Shown: piece after piece, positions 43,658-52,264 of the stretch | How the letters are laid out: every line of letters begins with the position of its first letter | Position numbering within the stretch: the stretch's first letter is position 1 | Assembly (NCBI GenBank): GCA_017303475.1 | Contig: JAFLBO010000003.1 | Location: forward strand, 247,581 to 311,580 | Reading direction: 5' to 3' | From: Chitinophagales bacterium | GTDB taxonomy: Bacteria > Bacteroidota > Bacteroidia > Chitinophagales > Saprospiraceae | DNA: 64,000 nucleotides | Notes under the pieces: generated by a model | Told to the model about the DNA's origin: nothing | The model's input: the letters and a program-made list of their open reading frames with translations, nothing else | Databases searched by the model: none | Translations under genes and position numbers: made by a program

Positions 43658-44569
43658 CTAATAGGCAATCACCCTGCTATGATACACCACCTGGCCATTA
43701 CTTAGCAATTCCACCTGGTACCATCCGGAGGGGAGCTTGTCTCTGGCTATGCGTACGCCCTGCGACGTTTTTTGATGTGTAGGGGTGAAAATTTGCCCCA
43801 TTGTGTTCGTCATTCTGACCTGAATGTCTTTGAATTCAGGAGTCAGAATGTCAAAGAAATCAGAAAAAGGATTGGGGAATACGGCTATGTTCTCCCCAAA
43901 AATGCCAGACGTACTTGCAGCAATTTGGCAGTTGAGATTTGAGAGTATAGCGCAAATCCATCCCTCATCAGATTCGTATAATACATCAAATCCTTGTGCC
44001 ATACAGGAAAGGGTGGCTACCTGGCCGTCAAAACAATAGGTAACATCCACCAACCCCCTTGTTGAACCAATTCCTTCGAGCCAGATTTCATTTTTTATTT
44101 CAGGATCATTACTGGTAAGTACCCAGCGTTTCCGCCATACATCTTCAATCAAAACAGTATCTGTAAATACCACCTCAAAAAGCGGATATTTGAAGGTAGA
44201 TGCACTGCTGCCTATATGCTGATAATTCCTGATTACACGGCAGGTGTCGCCTACTTCCAGGTTGAATTGATACAACAAGTATTCCGTTGAAAACCAATCA
44301 GGTTTATAAAAAACATGATTTTCAGTTTTCCGGAACCACCCCAGGGGTTCAAAAGTCAATCCTCCCCAAAAAGGCGCCAATCCACCGAAAAAAGAGGTAA
44401 AAACTTCATTGCCTACAATAGTATCGCCGCAAGTGTAATAATGTGTAGAAGACAGCTCTCCACAACTGCTCATACTTGTACGCCATTGTGTAAACGGGGG
44501 TGGAAATTTGGCCTGACCATGTGCCTGTGCATAAAAGAAAAAGAAACAAACAATAATCCTGAACATCAT
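43658..44569 (-). CDS. Secreted protein of unknown function with T9SS domain
   Basis: A protein of about 303 residues from MMFRIIVCFFFFYAQAHGQ, a compact signal peptide. The central region (THYYTCGDTIVGNEVFTSFFG, VGDTCRVIRNYQHIG, WVLTSNDPEIKNEIWLEGIG) resembles other short Bacteroidota secreted proteins that lack a known domain. The C-terminus from AVFPNPFSDFFDILTPEF to YHSRVIAY is a type A T9SS domain. Function unknown; surface location inferred. Confidence 0.8.
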   Translation of the reverse strand: MMFRIIVCFFFFYAQAHGQAKFPPPFTQWRTSMSSCGELSSTHYYTCGDTIVGNEVFTSFFGGLAPFWGGLTFEPLGWFRKTENHVFYKPDWFSTEYLLYQFNLEVGDTCRVIRNYQHIGSSASTFKYPLFEVVFTDTVLIEDVWRKRWVLTSNDPEIKNEIWLEGIGSTRGLVDVTYCFDGQVATLSCMAQGFDVLYESDEGWICAILSNLNCQIAASTSGIFGENIAVFPNPFSDFFDILTPEFKDIQVRMTNTMGQIFTPTHQKTSQGVRIARDKLPSGWYQVELLSNGQVVYHSRVIAY

Positions 44570-44745
44570 ATTATCAGTAAAAATGGTGACGATAATGTAC
44601 AGTAAGGATATGGCCAGGTAATGAACACACCAAAGATAAGAAATACTGTGTGATTCTTTTAAAAGCACGATAAAAATTTCCCCCAATCCCACGACCTTTG
44701 CACCCATTCTCCACGTTACACCCACATTCTCCACCTTTCATACCG

Positions 44746-46416
44746 ATGTCTGAAAAGATTATTTTTTCCATGTCGGGGGTAAGTAAAACCTTCCCTCCGC
44801 AGAAACAGGTGCTGAAAAACATCTGGCTCTCTTTCTATTACGGCGCTAAAATTGGCGTACTTGGCCTGAACGGCTCCGGTAAATCCACCTTGCTCAAAAT
44901 TATTGCCGGAGTTGACCAGAACTACCAGGGCAAAATCGAGTTCGAAAAACAATATAAAATCGGATATCTGGAGCAGGAACCTACTATGGACGACAATAAA
45001 ACGGTTCGTCAGGTAGTAGAAGAAGGCGTTCAACATATCGTAGACCTGCTTAAAGAAAACGAAGAGATTGGCGAAAAACTTGGCGTGGTAACCGACGACG
45101 ATGAAATGATGAAACTCATTGAACGTCAGGGTGAAGTGCTGGAACAAATTGAACACCTCGGCGGCTGGGAACTGGATTATCGGCTCGGCGTATTCATGGA
45201 TGCCCTGCGTTGCCCGGAAGACGACCGCCCCATTAAGGTCTGCTCCGGTGGCGAACGCCGTCGGGTAGCGCTGGCCCGACTTTTGCTCTCCCAACCCGAC
45301 ATCCTTCTGCTCGACGAGCCTACCAACCACCTGGATGCCGAATCCGTGGCCTGGCTGGAACAGTATCTCCAGAATTTCCCGGGTACAGTAATTGCTGTTA
45401 CGCACGACCGTTACTTCCTCGATAATGTGGCCGGCTGGATTCTTGAACTCGACCGCGGTGAAGGAATTCCCTGGCAGGGTAACTACTCTTCCTGGCTGGA
45501 TCAGAAAACCAAACGTATGGCCCAGGAGGAAAAACAGGAAGATAAGCGCCGTAAACAGCTTGAAAACGAACTGGAGTGGGTGCGCATGGGCGCTAAAGGC
45601 AGACAGGCCAAGGGTAAAGCCCGTTTGAATGCCTATGAAAAAATGGCCGGTGAGGAAGCCAGGGAAAAAGAACAAAAACTGGAACTCTGGATACCTAATG
45701 GTCAGCGCCTTGGCGATAACGTCATTGATGTTCAAGGTGTTACCAAAGCATTCGGCGGTCGTGTATTGTTCGAAAACCTGTCGTTCAGCATACCCAAAAA
45801 TGCTATCGTGGGCATCATTGGCCCCAACGGCGTAGGTAAATCTACCCTGTTCAAAATCTTGGTTGGCAAGGAAAAACCGGATGCCGGAACCGTAACCATC
45901 GGAGATACCGTTCAGCTGAGTTATGTGGACCAAAGCCACGAGAACCTGCTGCCGGATAAAACCATTTACGAGATTGTTAGTGAAGGCAACGACCTGATTT
46001 CAGTGGGTAATACCTCTGTAAATGCCAGGGCATATTTGTCGCGCTTCAACTTTGCCGGCAGCGATCAGCAGAAAAAGCTGGGTGTTTGTTCAGGTGGTGA
46101 GCGCAACCGCGTTCACCTGGCCATGACCCTCAAGGAAGGCGGCAACGTATTGCTGCTCGACGAGCCTACCAACGATATTGATGTGAACACACTTCGTGCA
46201 CTGGAGGTGGCGCTGGAGAACTTTGCCGGTTGCGTGCTGATCATCAGTCACGACCGTTGGTTCCTCGACCGTCTGGCTACGCACATCCTGTCGTTCGAAG
46301 ACGATGCGGAGGTGGTGTTCTTTGAGGGCGACTTTACCGCCTATGAAGAAATGAAAAAAGCCAAACTGGGCGATATCACGCCACACCGTCCGAGGGTTAA
46401 GCACATTATTGGCTAA
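44746..46416 (+). CDS. ettA: ABC-F protein, energy-dependent translational throttle EttA
   Basis: A 556-residue protein with two ATP-binding cassettes and no membrane domain. Cassette 1 has LGLNGSGKSTLLKIIAG and LSQPDILLLDEPTNHLDAES; cassette 2 has IGPNGVGKSTLFKILVG and NVLLLDEPTNDIDVNTLR. The arm between them and the linker (WVRMGAKGRQAKGKARLNAYE) match EttA. The start MSEKIIFSMSGVSKTF is the family start. EttA binds the ribosomal E site and gates entry into elongation by energy state. Upstream is GACCTTTG, a -7 box with one mismatch; an intrinsic terminator follows the gene. Confidence 0.95.
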   Translation: MSEKIIFSMSGVSKTFPPQKQVLKNIWLSFYYGAKIGVLGLNGSGKSTLLKIIAGVDQNYQGKIEFEKQYKIGYLEQEPTMDDNKTVRQVVEEGVQHIVDLLKENEEIGEKLGVVTDDDEMMKLIERQGEVLEQIEHLGGWELDYRLGVFMDALRCPEDDRPIKVCSGGERRRVALARLLLSQPDILLLDEPTNHLDAESVAWLEQYLQNFPGTVIAVTHDRYFLDNVAGWILELDRGEGIPWQGNYSSWLDQKTKRMAQEEKQEDKRRKQLENELEWVRMGAKGRQAKGKARLNAYEKMAGEEAREKEQKLELWIPNGQRLGDNVIDVQGVTKAFGGRVLFENLSFSIPKNAIVGIIGPNGVGKSTLFKILVGKEKPDAGTVTIGDTVQLSYVDQSHENLLPDKTIYEIVSEGNDLISVGNTSVNARAYLSRFNFAGSDQQKKLGVCSGGERNRVHLAMTLKEGGNVLLLDEPTNDIDVNTLRALEVALENFAGCVLIISHDRWFLDRLATHILSFEDDAEVVFFEGDFTAYEEMKKAKLGDITPHRPRVKHIIG

Positions 46417-46449
46417 GCGACCATCCGACGTCGTTTTTTTACCATATTC

Positions 46450-46497
46450 AATCCGTGTTGTTCCGGTTTTTGCCGAAATAACACGGATTTTCTTTTG
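46450..46497 (+). terminator. Intrinsic terminator after ettA
   Basis: AATCCGTGTT (46450-46459) pairs with AACACGGATT (46480-46489), with partial inner pairing, followed by TTTTCTTTT. It lies 33 bp after the ettA stop codon. Confidence 0.8.
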
Positions 46498-46598
46498 GGC
46501 AAATGTTTCAGGCGTTGAAAAATATCAGGTTGATACTACATCTTTGCCAAGGCAATATAGCCCAAAAACAAAACTTATCAAAAACCCAATCCTATCTT

Positions 46599-47411
46599 AT
46601 GAGCTTACCAGCCAGCAGGCTTCAACGCGTTTTAAACGAGCCAGCCGTTAATTTCCGACTAGGCGACTACATTTCCCAGGGCTTCGATTTCATGAACAAA
46701 AACTTCGGCATGTTGCTTGGCTTCATGCTGGTTTCCATGGTGATCAGCTTTTTTGCCCAGGTTATACCCATCGCAGGTTTTGTAATAAGTCTGATCATTT
46801 CTCCGGTACTACAGGTGGGTTATGCCCAGTTCACCTATGCTGCTGTGAAAGAAAACCGGGTAGATTTTTCCGAGTTTTTCAAAGGGTTTAACCGGATTGG
46901 ACCATTGGTTTCTACCTATTTAATGACCGTTCTGATCCTGCTGGTCGTTTTGATTCCAGGATTAATACTTTGGTATCAGGCAGGATTGTTTGACTGGTTT
47001 TTAGAAATAATGGAAGATTATCCGTTTTTGGAGAATACCACAGATATATGGGAGTCCTTGGACATGACCAATTTTCTGCTTGGCGCCTTGCTTATGGCAG
47101 CCGGTGGTCTGATCATTGGTGTGCTGTTTGTATGGGCTATGAACCTGGTTTGGTTTTTTGACATCGGCCCGATGGAAGCGCTTGCAGCCAGCAGGAAATT
47201 GGTAGCCAAAAACTGGGTTTCAGTAGCCATTTTTCTCGTGTTGACCGGCATTATTGCCTCCATTGGAGTCCTGCTGTGTGGTATTGGCATTCTGTATACC
47301 GCTCCGGCTATGGCTGTAGCCCAATTTTATGCCTTTGCAGATTCTGCCAAAATTCTGGAAGATGACGACAATCAGCAGGAGCCCGATATTATTGACCATT
47401 TTATTGCTTAA
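46599..47411 (+). CDS. Integral membrane protein, DUF975-like / GPDPase-membrane-domain-like
   Basis: A 270-residue protein from MSLPASRLQRVLNEPAVNF; upstream codons lack coding character. An N-terminal amphipathic stretch (DYISQGFDFMNKNFG) is followed by about six hydrophobic helices, with the motif AVKENRVDFSEFFKGFNRIGP between helices 2 and 3 and PMEALAASRKLVAKNW before the last pair. This layout resembles DUF975 and related stress-response membrane proteins of unknown role. Its TAA overlaps the ATG of the tRNA-modification gene by one base. Confidence 0.75.
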   Translation: MSLPASRLQRVLNEPAVNFRLGDYISQGFDFMNKNFGMLLGFMLVSMVISFFAQVIPIAGFVISLIISPVLQVGYAQFTYAAVKENRVDFSEFFKGFNRIGPLVSTYLMTVLILLVVLIPGLILWYQAGLFDWFLEIMEDYPFLENTTDIWESLDMTNFLLGALLMAAGGLIIGVLFVWAMNLVWFFDIGPMEALAASRKLVAKNWVSVAIFLVLTGIIASIGVLLCGIGILYTAPAMAVAQFYAFADSAKILEDDDNQQEPDIIDHFIA

Positions 47412-48247
47412 TGAGCACGTTTGACCAGCAGTTCAGGGCATTTATTCAAAGTATTGATTCCAAAAGTAGCTTGCGTATGGCGCCCACACCTTCCGGGTAC
47501 CTGCACATGGGCAATGCTTTTAATTTTACCCTGAACTGGCTGGCAGCCAGAGCTCGCGGAGGAACGCTTCTGTTGCGCATAGATGATCTGGATGCCGACC
47601 GGAAACGCCCGGAATACGTTCAGGATATCCGGGATACACTAGCCTGGTTGGAGCTAGACTTTGACCGCGAGCCGGTTTTTCAATCAGATGCCTCCCGCCT
47701 GCCATTGTATCATGATGTATTGCTCAGGCTTCGCAAAAAGGAGCTTTTGTTTGCCTGTCGTAAATCCAGAAAAGAGCTTGAGCCATACGGGGGGCGATAC
47801 CCGGAAATTTTCCGACATCAGGGATTGGATCTGGACGAGCCGGATGTTGCCTGGCGCGTTAAAACGCCGCCTGATTTCCCCATGCCAGATTTTGTTGTGC
47901 GCCGAAGGGACGGAATTCCAGCCTATCAAATAGCCAGTTTGGCCGATGACCTGGAATTGGGCATCACTCATCTCATCAGGGGTGCAGACCTGGAGTCATC
48001 CAGTTTGGCGCAACAGTACCTCGCTTCCTGTTTGGGCGAACAGGCTTTTTCCCGGATTCAGTTTCTGCATCATCCTTTGCTGCTGGATGAAGAAGGTGGC
48101 AAATTGTCGAAATCTGCCGGCTCGGCGTCTCTCAGACACATGCGGGAAAGCCATTTATCCCCACAGGAATTGTACGCCAAACTAGGCGTATGGCTACAGG
48201 TTGAGGCTGATTCAGCAGCTTCCCTGCTTCAGGCACTCAAAAGTTGA
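47411..48247 (+). CDS. gluQ: Glutamyl-Q tRNA(Asp) synthetase-like protein
   Basis: A 278-residue truncated GluRS-like protein without an anticodon-binding domain. RMAPTPSGYLHMGNAFNF is the HIGH region, LLLRIDDLDADRKRPEYV follows, and GGKLSKSAGS is the KMSKS loop. Such proteins attach glutamate to queuosine in tRNA-Asp. The zinc-binding Cys set of the E. coli enzyme is mostly absent; only one Cys is seen in LLFACRKSRKELEPYG, so this member probably folds without zinc. Translation is likely coupled to the upstream membrane protein. Confidence 0.85.
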   Translation: MSTFDQQFRAFIQSIDSKSSLRMAPTPSGYLHMGNAFNFTLNWLAARARGGTLLLRIDDLDADRKRPEYVQDIRDTLAWLELDFDREPVFQSDASRLPLYHDVLLRLRKKELLFACRKSRKELEPYGGRYPEIFRHQGLDLDEPDVAWRVKTPPDFPMPDFVVRRRDGIPAYQIASLADDLELGITHLIRGADLESSSLAQQYLASCLGEQAFSRIQFLHHPLLLDEEGGKLSKSAGSASLRHMRESHLSPQELYAKLGVWLQVEADSAASLLQALKS

Positions 48248-48298
48248 ACCCAGAAGCGTCTGTGTTGTTGTAACGACTTCTTATTCAAGGATGTTGAT

Positions 48299-49201
48299 AT
48301 GACGAAGACGATACTTATTGCCGGAGGCACCGGCCTGATTGGGAAACGGTTAATTCCCATGCTGCGTGCTGAAGGCTGGACCATTCGCTTGCTCACCCGA
48401 AATCCTAAAGGGCCTGAGCAATTTCATTGGGATCCACTGACAAACAAGATTGATGCCGCTGCTTTGGATGGTGTTCAAGCCGTGATTAACCTGGCGGGAG
48501 CCGGCATTGCTGATAAACGCTGGACAACCCAACGCAAAAAAGAACTGATAGAAAGCAGGGTAAAAGCAGCTGATCTGCTTTGGCAACACTTTTCGAAGCT
48601 CAAGGCCCGTCCTGAAGTTTATTTATCGGCTTCGGCCATTGGCTTTTATGGAAATTCCGGAGAGGCATGGATGTCGGAATCAGATGGGCCGGTGGAAGAG
48701 ACCTTCATGGTGGATTGTTGCCGGCAATGGGAATCTGCCGCTGATCGGTTTGCACAACTGGGCATACGCACCGTCAAATTCAGGATTGGGGTAGTTTTGG
48801 CCCGGGAGGGCGGCGCATTGGCTGAAGTGGTCAAACCCATTCATTTCGGTCTGGGCGCTTACTTTGGAGATGGTCAGGCGTGGTGGTCGTGGATACACCG
48901 CGACGATGTTTGTGGCGCTTTTCTATGGGCATTGCAGCAGCCGGAAGCATCTGGCGTTTATAACCTGGTAGCGCCAAACCCGGTCAGGGGGAAGGCTCTG
49001 GTAGCAGATACGGCATGGGCTATGCAAAAAAAGGTGTTGCTGGCCCCCGCGCCCTCCTTTGTGTTAAGACTGATTTTTGGTGAAATGTCGGCGGTAATCC
49101 TCAACAGCAATCGTGTTTCGGCTGATAAATTGCTTAAATCAGGATTTGCATTTCAATATCCTGAGCTGGAGCCTGCACTTCGTCATATTTTTGCGGCTTA
49201 A
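48299..49201 (+). CDS. TIGR01777-family NAD-binding epimerase (YfcH/SDR39U1-like)
   Basis: A 300-residue atypical SDR protein: TILIAGGTGLIGKRLIPML is the nucleotide motif, AVINLAGAGIADKRWTTQRK and ESRVKAADLLW are TIGR01777 hallmarks, and YLSASAIGFYGNSGEAWM holds the region of the active-site Tyr. The C-terminal domain has WWSWIHRDDVCGAFLWAL and YNLVAPNPVRG. Substrate unknown. It is near DUF1990 and YndJ-like genes, which are often seen with it. Confidence 0.92.
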   Translation: MTKTILIAGGTGLIGKRLIPMLRAEGWTIRLLTRNPKGPEQFHWDPLTNKIDAAALDGVQAVINLAGAGIADKRWTTQRKKELIESRVKAADLLWQHFSKLKARPEVYLSASAIGFYGNSGEAWMSESDGPVEETFMVDCCRQWESAADRFAQLGIRTVKFRIGVVLAREGGALAEVVKPIHFGLGAYFGDGQAWWSWIHRDDVCGAFLWALQQPEASGVYNLVAPNPVRGKALVADTAWAMQKKVLLAPAPSFVLRLIFGEMSAVILNSNRVSADKLLKSGFAFQYPELEPALRHIFAA

Positions 49202-49226
49202 CCATTCATCCTGATCAATTTATACC

Positions 49227-49997
49227 ATGGATATTACCCAACAAGGCTACGTTCGCACCGATGTCACCACCAACGGTGTGGCGCATATCATTTTTTACCA
49301 TCCCAACCATAATTCCCTGCCAAGCAGACTGTTAACGGCTTTGACCGAGGCATTCGAAACTGCCGGAAATAACCCAGAGGTTAAACTTGTAGTGCTAAGG
49401 AGCGCCGAGCACAACACTTTTTGTGCGGGTGCAAGCTTTGACGAGCTGGCCGGCATTCAGGATTTCGATACAGGCAAAACCTTTTTCTCCGGGTTTGGCA
49501 ATGTGATCAACGCCATGCGCAAATGCTCCAAAATAGTGGTTGGGCGCATTCATGGCAAAGCTGTTGGCGGAGGCGTTGGCCTATCGGCGGCCACTGACAT
49601 CTGTTTTGCTTCCAAGTGGGCCTCTTTCCGGCTGAGTGAATTAGCCGTTGGATTCGGTCCGTTTGTTATTGGCCCTGCTGTAGAACGCAAGGTGGGCGCC
49701 GGCGCCTTTGCCCAATTATCACTCACCCCGGCTGAATGGCGTACTGCTGATTGGGGAAAAGAAAAAGGGCTTTACCAGGAGTCTTTTGATACTGTGGAAC
49801 AGTTGGACGCTTACCTGGATCATTTTTGCCAAACCCTATGTCAGTACAGCCCGGAAGCCCTGGCAGAGCTGAAAAGGGTCTTCTGGCAAGGCACCGAACA
49901 TTGGGATACCTTGCTTTCAGAAAGAGCCGCCATCAGCGGCCGACTATCCTTGTCTGATTTCAGCAAAAATGCCATAGCCGCTTTCAAAAAAGGTTAA
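49227..49997 (+). CDS. Enoyl-CoA hydratase/isomerase family protein
   Basis: A 256-residue crotonase-fold protein: NTFCAGASFDELAG forms the CoA/oxyanion-hole region, HGKAVGGGVGLSAATD the second oxyanion segment, and FRLSELAVGFGPFVIGPA contains the acidic residue that usually serves as catalytic Glu. The first catalytic Glu position of hydratases is not obvious, so isomerase or hydratase cannot be separated. It probably acts in fatty- or amino-acid breakdown. It is followed within 3 bp by the DUF1990 gene. Confidence 0.9.
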   Translation: MDITQQGYVRTDVTTNGVAHIIFYHPNHNSLPSRLLTALTEAFETAGNNPEVKLVVLRSAEHNTFCAGASFDELAGIQDFDTGKTFFSGFGNVINAMRKCSKIVVGRIHGKAVGGGVGLSAATDICFASKWASFRLSELAVGFGPFVIGPAVERKVGAGAFAQLSLTPAEWRTADWGKEKGLYQESFDTVEQLDAYLDHFCQTLCQYSPEALAELKRVFWQGTEHWDTLLSERAAISGRLSLSDFSKNAIAAFKKG

Positions 49998-50000
49998 ATC

Positions 50001-50582
50001 ATGTTTTATCCACCTGGCGTTCCCACCCTTCAAGCCTTTTTACAACAGGAATCGACCCTGCCGTACAGTTACCCTGAAGTGGGTAAAACTCGTCAGGGAG
50101 ATAAGGTTTCCGGTTACGACAACGACTATAATGTACAGGTGCTGGGCCAGGGAGAAGCGGTTTGGGAGGCCGCCAGGCAGGCCATCAGGGTATGGCGTAT
50201 GTTCCCGGATGGCTGGACGCGCATTTGGCCGGAGACTATTCCTATCCGGGAGCAGGAACTGGTGGTGATGCAGGCCCGTGTATTCGGCTGGTGGTGGATA
50301 AATTCCTGCCGGATTGTGTATACCCTGGATACGGCGGATGCTTTTGGCTTTGCTTATGGCACATTGCCGGGCCATGTAGAGATGGGGGAAGAGTTGTTTA
50401 TGGTGGAAAAATTGCCTGATGGGACCGTTCAGTATGTCATAAAGGCATTTTCAAAACCAAGGTTTTGGCTAACCCGCATTGGATATCCAATCGCGCGTTG
50501 GCACCAACGAAAATTTGTGCGCGACTCCAAAGCGGCCATGCTTGCATACGTACAGGCTGCTGTTCAAAATCCTGCTGTATGA
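50001..50582 (+). CDS. DUF1990 family protein
   Basis: A 193-residue protein fitting DUF1990: LPYSYPEVGKTRQGDKVSGY at the start, VWEAARQAIRVWRMFPDGW, FGFAYGTLPGHVEMGEELFM and VIKAFSKPRFWLTRIGYPIA in the second half. The family is of unknown function and has a START-like fold expectation. Its stop codon overlaps the start of the YndJ-like gene (ATGA), pointing to a common message. Confidence 0.85.
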   Translation: MFYPPGVPTLQAFLQQESTLPYSYPEVGKTRQGDKVSGYDNDYNVQVLGQGEAVWEAARQAIRVWRMFPDGWTRIWPETIPIREQELVVMQARVFGWWWINSCRIVYTLDTADAFGFAYGTLPGHVEMGEELFMVEKLPDGTVQYVIKAFSKPRFWLTRIGYPIARWHQRKFVRDSKAAMLAYVQAAVQNPAV

Positions 50583-51431
50583 ATACGCAGTACCAGGTTT
50601 TACTGCGAGCGACCGGATGGTTCCTCCTGCTTTGGTGGTTGTGGCCAACCAACCTGCTGCTCCGCTGGGAATGTCTGCTGATTGCCTTCGCAGCTGTGGA
50701 GCTGGTTTCCTTTGCTCAGTATTCCCTTTGCGCTCACCATTACGTTAGAGGGCCCCTGGTGGCTGGTATTGCCTTATCTGGGTGCTGCCGTAGCATACAC
50801 CTGGCGTGCCTTTGTGGCTCATGTAAGTGTACCGCAACGACCACTTTCGGGCTGGGTGCAGATTTTTGCTTTGGGTTATTGGGCAACGGCCGCTTTGTGG
50901 GCACTCATGCATATGGTTCATTTTCAACCTTTTGGGTTTGATCCGGTGATTGTTACACTCACCGCGGCTCATTTTCATTTGGCAGGGTTGATGTTGAGTA
51001 CCCTCGTTTTTGCCAATCTTATGTTGCACAACCGGCCAATAACCCGATGGCTGGGTATACTGAGTTTGGCGGGTATGCCCCTGGTAGCCCTGGGCATTAC
51101 CCTCACCCGACTAGGATATGCCCCCATTATGGAGCAATTAGCAGCGCTGTTTTTTATTGGTTATGCTGTGTTGTTTATCTCGCATCAAACCAGCATAGCA
51201 TTTAAGCCAAATTTACCTGCCCGCGTGCGTGCGGGATGGCTTTTGGGCTCGGGTAGTTTAATGGCAGGCATGCTTTTGGCTGCCCTTTATGCTCTGCGTT
51301 TTCAGTTTCCGCTGGAATGGATTAATATTCCCAACTTGAAATACTGGCATGGCACGCTGAATACCCTTGGATTCGGTTTTTGTAGTTTGTTCGGCTGGGG
51401 CAGTTTTATTTCCCAAGACCACAAATCATGA
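50579..51431 (+). pseudogene. YndJ-like membrane protein gene, interrupted by a frameshift
   Basis: The ATG overlaps the DUF1990 stop and opens MNTQYQVLLRATGWFLLLWW, which runs well to about 50715. There the sense shifts by +1 into a second frame, PLLSIPFALTITLEGPWWLV, continuing for some 230 residues (WATAALWALMHMVHF, HFHLAGLMLSTLVFANLMLH, YWHGTLNTLGFGFCSLFGW) to a TGA. Joined, the two parts give a YndJ-type protein with about eight helices. A one-base insertion or a sequencing error near 50700-50720 is the simplest cause. The frame is otherwise intact, so decay is recent or only apparent. The next gene overlaps its end by 4 bp. Confidence 0.75.
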
Positions 51432-52264
51432 AGCAGTTTACGGATCAAATGAAGCGGACGGTGAGTATGCCCGTCTGGCCGCCCCGACGGATTGTTTCCC
51501 TGGTACCATCTCAAACCGAGTTTCTGGCCTCGCTTGGACTGGATGTGGAAGTAGTTGGGATTACTAAATTTTGCATCCATCCGTCGCAGTGGTTTCAGGA
51601 GAAAAAACGCGTGGGTGGCACTAAAACTCTCCACTTAGAGGCTATTTCAGCACTTAGGCCGGATCTGATTATCGGAAATAAAGAAGAAAACGATGCCGCC
51701 CAAATAGCCGCTCTCTGGCAAGAATATCCGGTTTGGATGAGCGATATCCTTACCCTGGAAGATGCTCTGGATATGATGACACAGATTGGCGCCATTACCG
51801 GGAAACCGGAACAAGCTGAGGATATACGCGCTGCTGTGGAGCAGGATTTTGCCGGATTGACGCCCATTCTTCCGCCTAAAAAAGCGGCTTACCTGATCTG
51901 GCGGAAACCCTATATGGTGGCAGCTTCAGATACGTTTATTCAAAATATGCTGCAAAAAGCAGGTTTCCAAAACGTTTTTGAGCACCTGAGCCGTTATCCA
52001 GCCATTACCGTTGAACAATTGCAAGCCACCGATCCGGAAGTGCTGTTATTGTCTTCTGAGCCTTATCCTTTTCAGGAAAAACACATGCAAACCCTGCAGG
52101 AAATATGCCCGAACGCCCGTATTGCCCTGGTAAACGGGGAAATGTTTTCCTGGTATGGTAGCCGGTTGTTGTTTTCTGTATCCTATTTCAAGCAATTGCA
52201 AAATGCCCTGGCACTACCTGGCAGCGGGCAAGATTTCATACACTTCCCAAATCCGGGTTCTTGA
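51428..52264 (+). CDS. BtuF-like helical-backbone metal-receptor protein without signal peptide
   Basis: A 278-residue protein of the ABC-type cobalamin/iron-siderophore binding fold: RRIVSLVPSQTEFLASLGLD, VVGITKFCIHPSQWF, RVGGTKTLHLEAISALRPDLI and ATDPEVLLLSSEPYPFQEKH. No signal peptide or lipobox is seen, so it may be cytoplasmic or take an alternative route; no permease or ATPase gene is adjacent. Members without signal peptide occur in Bacteroidota and their role is not known. The 3' end overlaps the convergent glycosyltransferase by 51 bp. Confidence 0.85.
   Translation: MKQFTDQMKRTVSMPVWPPRRIVSLVPSQTEFLASLGLDVEVVGITKFCIHPSQWFQEKKRVGGTKTLHLEAISALRPDLIIGNKEENDAAQIAALWQEYPVWMSDILTLEDALDMMTQIGAITGKPEQAEDIRAAVEQDFAGLTPILPPKKAAYLIWRKPYMVAASDTFIQNMLQKAGFQNVFEHLSRYPAITVEQLQATDPEVLLLSSEPYPFQEKHMQTLQEICPNARIALVNGEMFSWYGSRLLFSVSYFKQLQNALALPGSGQDFIHFPNPGS

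Noticed and set aside
44716..45939. A 407-codon open frame on the minus strand opposite ettA
   Set aside because: It lies wholly within a clear ABC-F gene, its translation is low in domain-like features, and long antisense frames are common opposite ABC-F cassettes because of codon bias.
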